6,483 nucleotides of DNA from Ferruginibacter sp. (GTDB lineage: Bacteria; Bacteroidota; Bacteroidia; Chitinophagales; Chitinophagaceae), in the NCBI GenBank assembly GCA_025357775.1, contig JANXOQ010000222.1, positions 1 to 6,483 on the forward strand, in the 5' to 3' direction. The notes under the pieces were generated by a model that ran no database searches, was not told the origin of the DNA, and was given only the letters and a program-made list of their open reading frames with translations. Positions 1 through 6,231 of the stretch are shown in pieces (the stretch's first letter is position 1; every line of letters starts with the position of its first letter). The translations under genes were made by a program, and so were the position numbers.

Positions 1-120
1 TTAGATGAGTATTGTTACAGGTTTAATAGAATAAAATCATTCGAAAGTATTTTCCATAATATTACTTGTAGAATGATTAAACATAAACCTGTTTATTTAA
101 CACAATTAAAAATGGAGTAA
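1..120 (+). CDS. IS1595/ISXO2-like transposase, C-terminal end (partial at window edge)
   Basis: Frame 1 is open from the first base to the TAA at 118-120 and gives 39 residues. They begin LDEYCYRFNR, which I recognise as the conserved near-C-terminal signature of the IS1595-family (ISXO2-like DDE) transposases, usually written Y-L-[DNS]-E-[FY]-x-[YFW]-[RK]-F-N-R. The tail after it (FESIFHNI, then RMIKHKP) also resembles the usual ends of these proteins. The catalytic DDE core lies upstream of the window, so I cannot say whether the gene is intact. The stop codon is only four bases before the restriction-enzyme start at 125, leaving no room for a normal right terminal inverted repeat between them. 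Either the endonuclease is carried inside the element as a passenger, or the element is decayed or its end overlaps the next gene. A C5-methyltransferase C-terminus, the expected neighbour of HpaII, was considered but does not fit. Confidence 0.72.
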   Translation, partial: LDEYCYRFNRIKSFESIFHNITCRMIKHKPVYLTQLKME

Positions 121-124
121 GTAA

Positions 125-1147
125 ATGCCTACTTCAAAAAAACTATATGGAGGTGATGAAGACCTAAATAAAGTTGAAGAGCTTTTTTATCCCATTATTA
201 AAATTATTCGTACTGAAAGTGGCGGAAATTTTGAATACGAAATTAGCGGTGATTTAGTAATTATTTCAGGCGGAAAAGAGGAATTGAGAATACCAGTTAA
301 AACTTTTATAGAACAATCCTCAAAACTATTAGCCAAAATAAAATCATCAAAAAGTGCATTCAGCCTTCCAGAAACTGAAGCGTTTATGGCATCTATAAAC
401 TGCAAGACTTTAAAAGCAAAAGCGACATCAAAAACTGATATTCGTATTGTAATTTACGACCAACGAATAAACCAAACTGCAGAATTAGGCTTTAGTATTA
501 AATCACAATTGGGTGGTGAAGCCACCCTATTGAACGCAGGTAAAACAACAAATTTCATTTATCAAGTTTTAGGCTTTAAACCAAACGAAAAGGAAATAAA
601 AGCTATCAATGACATTGATACAAAAAGTAAAATTAAAGACAGAATTGAAGCTATAAAAAATGTAGGTGGAAAATTAAAATTCATTACACCTCAACAAGAC
701 ATTTTCAAAAATAATTTAGTACTTATTGACAGTTTGTTACCTAACATAGTTGCTGAAATTACAAAATTATTTTTTACAACTTCGTTCAGTTCCATAAAAG
801 ACTTGACAGAAAGTATCAACAAAGCAAACCCATTAAATTACGACACTCAATTTGCTCATACCTTTTACGATTACAAAATAAAACGCTTTTTGACAGACGT
901 AGCTTTAGGAATGACACCTTCAAAAGTTTGGACAGGAATTTATGATGCAACAGGAGGTTATTTAGTCGTTAAAGAAAACGGTGATGTTTTATGTTACCAC
1001 ATTTATAATCGTAATCAATTTGAAGACTATTTATTTGCTAACACAAAACTTGAAACGGCAAGTAGCACAAGACACGAGTTTGGAAAAATATACGAAGAAG
1101 GTGGACAATTTTATTTCAAACTAAACTTGCAAATTCGTTTCAAATAA
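125..1147 (+). CDS. HpaII-family type II restriction endonuclease
   Basis: This 340-aa protein is close to the length of R.HpaII (about 358 aa) and carries the motifs I associate with that family. The core is TDIRIVIYD (104-112), ELGFSIKSQLGG (120-131), then TLLNAGKTTNF (134-144). The C-terminus has GGYLVVKENGDV (277-288) and ends in LQIRF. D105 together with S124-x-K126 is a plausible PD-(D/E)XK-like metal site, with E120 as another acidic candidate; this assignment is inferred. Characterised HpaII cleaves CCGG, and this homologue probably cuts the same or a related site. The ATG has a GGAG at 114-117, seven bases upstream, inside the end of the transposase reading frame. No cytosine methyltransferase is found in the 5.3 kb downstream, so protection must come from upstream, from elsewhere, or be missing. 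Repeat copy A follows 36 bases after the stop. The family is secure; specificity and activity are not. Confidence 0.92.
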   Translation: MPTSKKLYGGDEDLNKVEELFYPIIKIIRTESGGNFEYEISGDLVIISGGKEELRIPVKTFIEQSSKLLAKIKSSKSAFSLPETEAFMASINCKTLKAKATSKTDIRIVIYDQRINQTAELGFSIKSQLGGEATLLNAGKTTNFIYQVLGFKPNEKEIKAINDIDTKSKIKDRIEAIKNVGGKLKFITPQQDIFKNNLVLIDSLLPNIVAEITKLFFTTSFSSIKDLTESINKANPLNYDTQFAHTFYDYKIKRFLTDVALGMTPSKVWTGIYDATGGYLVVKENGDVLCYHIYNRNQFEDYLFANTKLETASSTRHEFGKIYEEGGQFYFKLNLQIRFK

Positions 1148-1160
1148 CAAGACAGACCAA

Positions 1161-1185
1161 TACGAAGTCCACATAGGGCTTCGTA
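1161..1185. other. Perfect-stem hairpin at the edge of repeat copy A
   Basis: TACGAAGTCC (1161-1170) pairs with GGGCTTCGTA (1176-1185) around the loop ACATA. This is a ten-base-pair stem with one G-T wobble, 13 bases after the endonuclease stop. No T-run follows, so it is a poor intrinsic terminator. It could be a transcript-end stabilising structure. Its right side overlaps the outer TACAAC box of repeat A. Copies B and C have no equivalent hairpin at this place, so it belongs to the endonuclease unit, not to the repeat family. Confidence 0.6.
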
Positions 1186-1379
1186 CAACATTGGGTTTGC
1201 CAAAAGTTGGGCATTTGTAGCGTACAATCAGCAGTGCTGCACATTCCAGCTTTAGTTCCGGCAAGACAAGCAACATTCGGCTTTTATTTCTTATCATCAA
1301 TTTCATATCTTTACTCATCATCGGTTACCGGGCAGACAGTTGGTCAATACCCAACCATCGGCAAGCCCTACTCGTTGTA
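1184..1379 (+). repeat. Repeat copy A (attC-like element, 196 bp)
   Basis: First of three related elements. The outer boxes are TACAAC (1184-1189) and GTTGTA (1374-1379). The inner boxes are GTTGGGC (1206-1212) and ACCCAAC (1349-1355), which fit the integron core consensus GTTRRRY and its complement. Between outer and inner boxes the two arms pair: GGGTTTGCC on the left against GGCAAGCCC on the right, flanked by unpaired ATT (left) and TACTC (right). This R box / unpaired spacer / L box layout is that of an attC site, but with a much longer variable middle than usual. The interior carries a direct repeat, GTTCCGGCAAGACA (from 1255) and GTTACCGGGCAGACA (from 1324), 69 bases apart. TATCTTTA at 1306-1313, with TTTA 19 bases upstream, resembles a Bacteroidota promoter. 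It is GC-richer than the flanking genes. The repeat itself is certain; the recombination role is inferred. Confidence 0.88.
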
Positions 1380-1457
1380 AGAACCTGCGAGTAGTTGAAA
1401 TATAATTTAGCTTTTAAAGCAGCAATAAACATCTGAACAAAAAGTAAAAACAGTGTA

Positions 1458-1488
1458 TTTACTAATTATTTTCCTTATAATAATTTTA
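1458..1488 (+). promoter_or_regulatory. Candidate Bacteroidota promoter for the lipoprotein-hydrolase unit
   Basis: TTTA (1458-1461), 19 bases, then TAATTTTA (1481-1488) matches the Bacteroidota pattern TTTG-N19-21-TAnnTTTG, with A instead of the last G in both boxes. It would start transcription about ten bases before the ATG at 1506. The surrounding stretch 1380-1505 is otherwise a leader of about 126 bases in which I see no gene. The region is A/T-rich, so a chance match is quite possible. Confidence 0.3.
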
Positions 1489-1505
1489 CAAATAAAATAA
1501 TAGTT

Positions 1506-2042
1506 ATGAAAACTTTTAAATTTCTCCTCTCTGCATTTTTAATTACAACCCTTTTTACATTTAACCAATGTAAAAAAGATAAAATAACTGAACCTGCACC
1601 AGATAACCCTTACGGATTACCTAATGCTACACAAACAGGTGCTAATATCTTTGCTTGTAGAGTAAATGGAGTTAGTTGGATTTCAAAAACTGATATTTAT
1701 AATCTAGGAGCATCAATTTCAAATGACACTCTAAATTTAGGAGGAGGAGGAGGAGGTTTACTTATGAATGGACTAGGGTTTAGTATAAAACAAATACAAC
1801 AAGGGCAATCATATTTATTAAATACTACTATTTATCCATCAGGAAATGTTTTTATAACAAACGCTATTAATTCCTGTGTTAGTGGCACTTTGAATGCTCG
1901 TACTATAAGTGGTACTTTAATCCTTACTATATATGATTTAACCAATAAAATTGTTTCAGGTAAATTTAGTTGCACAATTCCTATACCTCAATGTGATACT
2001 TTAAAAATAACGGACGGACGTTTCGACATAAAATATAATTAA
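1506..2042 (+). CDS. Probable outer-membrane lipoprotein, DUF6252-like
   Basis: A 178-aa exported protein. Residues 1-21 form a signal sequence (MKTFK, then a hydrophobic run) ending at C22 in the context FNQC-KKDK. This is a plausible but imperfect lipobox, since Gln at -1 is unusual, so anchoring by lipidation is likely rather than certain. The mature part has a proline-rich linker, then GLPNATQTGANIFACRVNG (37-55) and a C-terminal ITDGRFDIKY (168-177). These start and end motifs are typical of small Bacteroidota lipoproteins assigned to DUF6252 or similar, for which I know no established biochemical role. Six glycines (79-84) are encoded by five GGA repeats plus GGT. The ATG follows an A/T-rich leader without Shine-Dalgarno, as usual in the phylum. 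The next gene starts 18 bases after the stop, so the two are probably co-transcribed, and the protein may work at the surface alongside the secreted hydrolase. Confidence 0.8.
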   Translation: MKTFKFLLSAFLITTLFTFNQCKKDKITEPAPDNPYGLPNATQTGANIFACRVNGVSWISKTDIYNLGASISNDTLNLGGGGGGLLMNGLGFSIKQIQQGQSYLLNTTIYPSGNVFITNAINSCVSGTLNARTISGTLILTIYDLTNKIVSGKFSCTIPIPQCDTLKITDGRFDIKYN

Positions 2043-2060
2043 ACCTTAAAACTAACAATT

Positions 2061-5000
2061 ATGAAAAAAATTTTTATTGTAGTATTAGTGCTATTAAGTT
2101 TTGGTACTACTCATGCACAAACAAGTAACTTTGATTCTACTTCCTTTTATGCCAATTCCAATGCAGTATATGGCAATTTGGATAAAACAAAAATTACCAC
2201 AGGTTTACTAAGAGAGTATGGTATAGATTTTATAAACCAAGATAATTATAATGGGCAAAACCTACACGACAGCAATTGGGTAAATCTTACAGATTGGAGG
2301 GTATTATATGCTAGCTTGTATAGTCAGCAGATAACTAATACAAGCAATATGCTTTACTTAGATACCATCAATAATAGGCTTAATAATTTTTCTACTAGTA
2401 ATTTACCTATTGCGTTTGTAGGTTTAGATTATTATTTTAACGGGTTAGATACAAATGCAGTTGCTAATGGCTTAATAAAAATAATAAAAGGTAAATTATA
2501 TGATGATACATTAATAGTAGCAGAAGCAAAGATTATAAAACGTACAGCTTATAAAAAATACAATGCCTTTGCCTTTTCAACTACCAAGCAAAAAATAAAT
2601 ACAGGTAACAATACATTTATTTTTAGATCAGAATTATTTTATACTAATACAGGAAAGTCCATTAATGAAATACAAATTTCACCTTTTGGTAATGGCGTTT
2701 ATCAAACGGTTACTTTCAATTCTGCTTTTACAGTAAATTATCCTGACACAGGTCTTATTCCAGTTACTATAAAACTAATTTATACAGACGGTAGTACAAG
2801 CTTTAGCCATACAAAATTGGCGGTATACCCTTCTAACGTTCAAGCTAGGTATAGTAATATTCGTCCTTCTACCAATATACCTATAACTGCAACAAAACCA
2901 TATTTAGGTGTTCTAGGTCAGGGAGATATTACTATACAACTGTCTGTAAATAATACCACAGGACAAATTCGCAGACCACTTATTGTAGTTGAAGGCTTTG
3001 ACCCAGATGGTGGATATAGACTCAGCCCTGATTATTTAACAAACTTGAACTTTGATGCGAATATTGCTCCATTTGCTCCAGGTAGTGCTATCACATTAAA
3101 TAATGGTCTAGATGACGCAAATTCCTATGATTTGATTTTCCTTAATTATGCTAATGGAACAGATTTTATACAACGAAATGCTTTTTTACTAGAAGAAGTT
3201 ATTATTAGAATAAATAACCTTAAAACAACTTTTAATGGTGTTCGTCAGCAAAATGTAATAACAGGTATGAGTATGGGTGGTTTAGTGGTTAAGTATGCAT
3301 TAAGAGATATGGAGTTAGCAAACATTGCTCATGAAACAAGACTTTTCATAAGCCATGATGCTCCACATTGGGGTGCTAATGTACCCGTAGGCTATCAAGC
3401 CTTAGTGCAGCACATAGGTACATGGAAAATTATAAATGTAAGTACAAATCCATTAACTATAAGCTATCAAGATTTATTCCCAGATGCGATAAATGCACGA
3501 AATTTATTTAACACCCCAGCTGCGAGACAAATGCTTATCCAACGCTATGCATTACTAGGTGACAACCTATACCCAATAAATACTGACCATATAAACTTTA
3601 TGAATGAAATAAATAATATGGGTTGGCCTACACAATGTAGAAATATTACACTATCCAATGGTTCTTGTAGTGGAGCTACTCAGTTTCCTGAGGGAAGCCA
3701 ACTGTTAAGTATTTATGGAAGCAAAAGTTTAGGAACTTATTTTGGGGGGCTATGGCGTTCATTGGTGCTAACACTTGGCGGTAGTGGATTAGGGATGACG
3801 GCAGGAACTATTGCAACGGGTGGTTCAATACCAATAAATTATAGTGCTTTGGCAATACAATTTCCACTGTCAATTATTACAACCAAAGGTGCTTTCTATT
3901 TTGATTTTGCAGCTTGGGCTACACCCAATGGAGGGTCATCGCAAGTTTACCAGGGCGATATGTATATTAAACGCCAGTTATTTTGGGGCTTATTTAATTC
4001 TACTAGTTACATAATTAAATGCCATGCAAATGCTACCGCAGGTATGTTAGCAATTGATAATGCCCCTGGAGGTGTATATGATATAAATCAGTTTGGTTTA
4101 GATGTTAACGGTATAAATAATCAATTACATTCAAGTCTAGGTACTTGGATAAATGCAGCCGTATTACAACCACGTTTTTGTTTTGTCCCAGTTGTAAGTT
4201 CATTAGCTATTGTTAATCCACAACAAAATTTATTTATGCCGATATGTGGCAATATACGTTGCACCCAGCCCACAGGTATAGCTACATATTTTGCACCCCA
4301 AACAAATCAAATTCATATTTCTAACACTCAACTATCAACAAATTGGATTTTGGCTAATCAAGCTACTACAAATAATTGTATACAAATTTGTGGTGTAAAC
4401 GTTATTGGAAATGATTTTATTTGTAACTCCTCAGTATATGAAGTTTCAAACTTACCATCGGGTGCTACTGTGAATTGGAGTGTTCCATCAGGTAATTCTA
4501 CTTTATTATTACAACCTAATACACCATCTGCAAATAAGTTAACAATAATAAACCAACATTTTTATCAAACAAATAATATCTCACTAACTGCAATAATTAA
4601 TGGTGGGGATTGTAATACACTAACAAAAATTATAAACAATGATAATGACGGTAATCAAAATAATTCTTTGTATTGGGAACAACTAACTTGCCTTGCAGGC
4701 AATGTGCAGCATCCATTTAGAAGTGGAACGGTTGGTGGATCTAGTGCTGTTCCTTTTGTACATCAAGGTCGTTATGTATATGTACAAATTGGAAGTGGAT
4801 ATTCTTCGGTACAACTTACAGGTGGTACTCCATTAGCTTATGGTTTAGGACAATATAACTTTGGAGGTAATTGGACAAACTGTTTATATTTTCAACTTCC
4901 TTTATACTCAGGAGGGATTCCTTTTGGATTTAATTTAATAAAAGGTTCAGGTGGATGTACAAAACAATTATTATTTTTCTCCATATCAAATAACGGAAAA

Positions 5001-5288
5001 AATGCAGCGACTCAAGAAAATAATATTTTTTCTGCAACACCCAATCCAGTTCATGATTTATTAAATATAAAAGTTCAAGAAAATAAGTCAAAAAAAGAAA
5101 ATGAAATTTCAGGCGAATACATTATAAAAGTTACAGAATTTAATACTCATTTTCTACTAAAACAAATGCGGGTTTTGAAAACAGGTAGTGATTTTCAAAT
5201 AAATATGTCAAATTTGAAATCGGGTTATTATGCTGTGGAAATAATAGATAGAGAATATAAACAGGTTTTAAAAATATTCAAATTATAG
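2061..5288 (+). CDS. Secreted lipase-like alpha/beta hydrolase with T9SS type A sorting domain
   Basis: A 1075-aa exported enzyme. A signal peptide covers residues 1-19 (cleavage likely at THA-Q). A beta-rich N-terminal region of about 280 residues comes before an alpha/beta-hydrolase domain that starts at RRPLIVVEGFDP (304-315, strand and oxyanion region). The nucleophile elbow is GMSMG, with Ser404 (402-406), followed by SHDAPHWGA (431-439). FVPVVSSLAI (708-717) and H752 in NQIHISN are the motifs I expect near the end of this domain; H752 is my candidate catalytic histidine and D433 a possible acid, both inferred. A PKD/Ig-like segment lies at about 776-850 (GNDFICNSSVYEVSNLPSGA, then VNWSVPSG). 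The C-terminus (about 990-1075) is a type A T9SS sorting domain: TPNPVHDLLNIK, then LKSGYYAVEI, ending KIFKL. It should cross the outer membrane by type IX secretion and be surface-bound or released. Substrate is unknown; lipid or other ester is the best guess. It ends in TAG, 11 bases before an intrinsic terminator. Confidence 0.88.
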   Translation: MKKIFIVVLVLLSFGTTHAQTSNFDSTSFYANSNAVYGNLDKTKITTGLLREYGIDFINQDNYNGQNLHDSNWVNLTDWRVLYASLYSQQITNTSNMLYLDTINNRLNNFSTSNLPIAFVGLDYYFNGLDTNAVANGLIKIIKGKLYDDTLIVAEAKIIKRTAYKKYNAFAFSTTKQKINTGNNTFIFRSELFYTNTGKSINEIQISPFGNGVYQTVTFNSAFTVNYPDTGLIPVTIKLIYTDGSTSFSHTKLAVYPSNVQARYSNIRPSTNIPITATKPYLGVLGQGDITIQLSVNNTTGQIRRPLIVVEGFDPDGGYRLSPDYLTNLNFDANIAPFAPGSAITLNNGLDDANSYDLIFLNYANGTDFIQRNAFLLEEVIIRINNLKTTFNGVRQQNVITGMSMGGLVVKYALRDMELANIAHETRLFISHDAPHWGANVPVGYQALVQHIGTWKIINVSTNPLTISYQDLFPDAINARNLFNTPAARQMLIQRYALLGDNLYPINTDHINFMNEINNMGWPTQCRNITLSNGSCSGATQFPEGSQLLSIYGSKSLGTYFGGLWRSLVLTLGGSGLGMTAGTIATGGSIPINYSALAIQFPLSIITTKGAFYFDFAAWATPNGGSSQVYQGDMYIKRQLFWGLFNSTSYIIKCHANATAGMLAIDNAPGGVYDINQFGLDVNGINNQLHSSLGTWINAAVLQPRFCFVPVVSSLAIVNPQQNLFMPICGNIRCTQPTGIATYFAPQTNQIHISNTQLSTNWILANQATTNNCIQICGVNVIGNDFICNSSVYEVSNLPSGATVNWSVPSGNSTLLLQPNTPSANKLTIINQHFYQTNNISLTAIINGGDCNTLTKIINNDNDGNQNNSLYWEQLTCLAGNVQHPFRSGTVGGSSAVPFVHQGRYVYVQIGSGYSSVQLTGGTPLAYGLGQYNFGGNWTNCLYFQLPLYSGGIPFGFNLIKGSGGCTKQLLFFSISNNGKNAATQENNIFSATPNPVHDLLNIKVQENKSKKENEISGEYIIKVTEFNTHFLLKQMRVLKTGSDFQINMSNLKSGYYAVEIIDREYKQVLKIFKL

Positions 5289-5298
5289 AAAAGTGAAG

Positions 5299-5330
5299 TA
5301 GGTTTGCAAAGTTGCGAACCTATTTTTTTT
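5299..5330 (+). terminator. Rho-independent terminator after the hydrolase gene
   Basis: AGGTTTGC (5300-5307) pairs with GCGAACCT (5314-5321) around the loop AAAGTT, with one G-T wobble and an extra T-A pair outside. Eight T follow at 5323-5330. Stem, spacing and T-run are all good. It closes the lipoprotein-hydrolase transcript and lies 29 bases before repeat copy B, so transcription of the next unit should need its own promoter. Confidence 0.9.
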
Positions 5331-5358
5331 GAAACTTGATAATGCAATTTGGTATTCT

Positions 5359-5552
5359 TACAACATGGGGTTTTGTAATAGTTGGGCTTGAAGTTCGTAC
5401 AATCAGCAGTAGTAAACAGCCTAGCTTTGGTTCGGGCAGGACAAGCAACATTGGGCATTAGTTCTTAACATCATTATCTTATCTTTACTCAGCAGCGGTT
5501 TCGGGCAGACATTTGGTCAATACCCAACCATCGCAAAGCCCTGTCCGTTGTA
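5359..5552 (+). repeat. Repeat copy B (attC-like element, 194 bp)
   Basis: Second copy, clearly similar to A throughout. The outer boxes are TACAAC (5359-5364) and GTTGTA (5547-5552). The inner boxes are GTTGGGC (5381-5387) and ACCCAAC (5522-5528). The paired arms are GGGTTTTG on the left against CGCAAAGCCC on the right, with unpaired ATG/TGTCC spacers between them and the outer boxes. The interior direct repeat starts at GGTTCGGGCAGGACA (5429) and GGTTTCGGGCAGACA (5497), 68 bases apart. TATCTTTA at 5480-5487 is promoter-like, at the same place as in A. Its left end TTCTTACAAC (5355-5364) is the exact reverse complement of GTTGTAAGAA at 1374-1383, the start of the unit it closes. Confidence 0.88.
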
Positions 5553-5584
5553 GGCAATTTCGCAGGATTCTACCATAACAAACA

Positions 5585-5839
5585 ATGAAAAGAAAAAAGA
5601 TTAGAATATTTTTAATAATTACATTACTTATTGTTTTGACAGTATGACTATTTTGTGGAGTGCTTGCACACGACGAATTCGGAGACGATGTATATTTTAT
5701 TAAACATAGACCAACTTGGAAATGGAGATTTTGTTCCCCAAGCGGGATGGGTGATTTAGAACCTAATCAAATGAATGCTGAACAAAAGAATGAACAACTT
5801 CTATTTGACGAGTTTGTTGCAAAAAGAATTACTAGATAA
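5585..5839 (+). pseudogene. Small exported protein gene interrupted by an in-frame TGA
   Basis: An 85-codon reading frame runs from the ATG at 5585 to the TAA at 5837-5839, broken only by TGA at 5645-5647 (codon 21). Before the stop it encodes MKRKKIRIFLIITLLIVLTV, a basic start and hydrophobic helix. After it the frame continues with LFCGVLAHDEFGDDVYF and a charged tail containing WKWRFCSPSG, ending in VAKRITR. The TGA falls inside the membrane or signal segment, where a Trp codon TGG would fit. All tryptophans in the larger genes of the window use TGG and no gene here uses TGA as a sense codon, so alternative coding is unlikely. A point nonsense mutation or sequencing error is the simplest reading. 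I do not recognise the family. The frame begins 32 bases after repeat B and ends nine bases before the next gene, as if the pair were co-transcribed. Confidence 0.6.
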
Positions 5840-5848
5840 ATTAATTGT

Positions 5849-6214
5849 ATGAAATTTAAATTAATTGGGACAATATTCTTGATATTTATTTATATATCAA
5901 GTTTTGGACAGAAACTTAAAAACGGAACTTATAAATTCTCAATTAGAGATGCCGAATATGTCAGCCATCCAATTGTAGCGAAATGTAAAGTAATTATTAA
6001 AAGAGACAAAATAAAAGTAATTTATATTGACAGCAGTTTGACATTAATAAAATATGGTGACATCTTCGACGAGGGAATTCTAATGTGGCATAAGAAAACT
6101 AAACAGTGGATAATTGGACATTCAAAGCAGGACAAAAATGCAAAAGAAGTTGGAGGTTGTAGTGACGGACCAAGAGTAATTGACTTGAAGAAAAAAGAAA
6201 TATGGAATTGTTAG
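5849..6214 (+). CDS. Small secreted protein of unknown function
   Basis: A 121-aa protein with a clear signal peptide, hydrophobic from about residue 5 and ending SSFG-Q at 18-21, a cleavage pattern common in Bacteroidota. The mature part of about 100 residues begins LKNGTYKFSI, has beta-strand-like segments (KCKVIIKRDKIKVIYI, 45-60), then YGDIFDEGILM (69-79), WIIGHSKQDKNAKEVGGCSDGP (87-108) and a final WNC. I recall the WIIGH...GGC-DGP...W-C pattern from uncharacterised small Bacteroidota proteins, but I know no function or domain name for it. C46, C104 and C121 could allow a disulfide in the periplasm. It shares a unit with the broken gene upstream and is followed 17 bases after its TAG by repeat copy C. 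Being real and exported is well supported; its role is not known. Confidence 0.75.
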   Translation: MKFKLIGTIFLIFIYISSFGQKLKNGTYKFSIRDAEYVSHPIVAKCKVIIKRDKIKVIYIDSSLTLIKYGDIFDEGILMWHKKTKQWIIGHSKQDKNAKEVGGCSDGPRVIDLKKKEIWNC

Positions 6215-6231
6215 ACAATAATAAAACTGCC

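Noticed and set aside
187..405. Minus-strand frame of 72 codons inside the endonuclease gene
   Set aside because: Shadow of the well-supported HpaII-family coding sequence.
1121..1321. Minus-strand frame of 66 codons over repeat A
   Set aside because: It runs across the structured repeat, has no recognisable protein features and its frame is not kept in copies B and C.
1740..1757. Five GGA repeats in the lipoprotein gene as a phase-variation tract
   Set aside because: The unit is a trinucleotide, so slippage would only change the number of glycines and would not switch the gene on or off.
5228..5458. Minus-strand frame of 76 codons over the hydrolase end, terminator and repeat B
   Set aside because: It crosses a strong terminator hairpin and a repeat arm, has no signal or domain, and is best explained as chance.
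5585..5839. UGA read as tryptophan or selenocysteine
   Set aside because: Other genes use only TGG for Trp, and no selenocysteine-type hairpin or redox motif is evident after the TGA.
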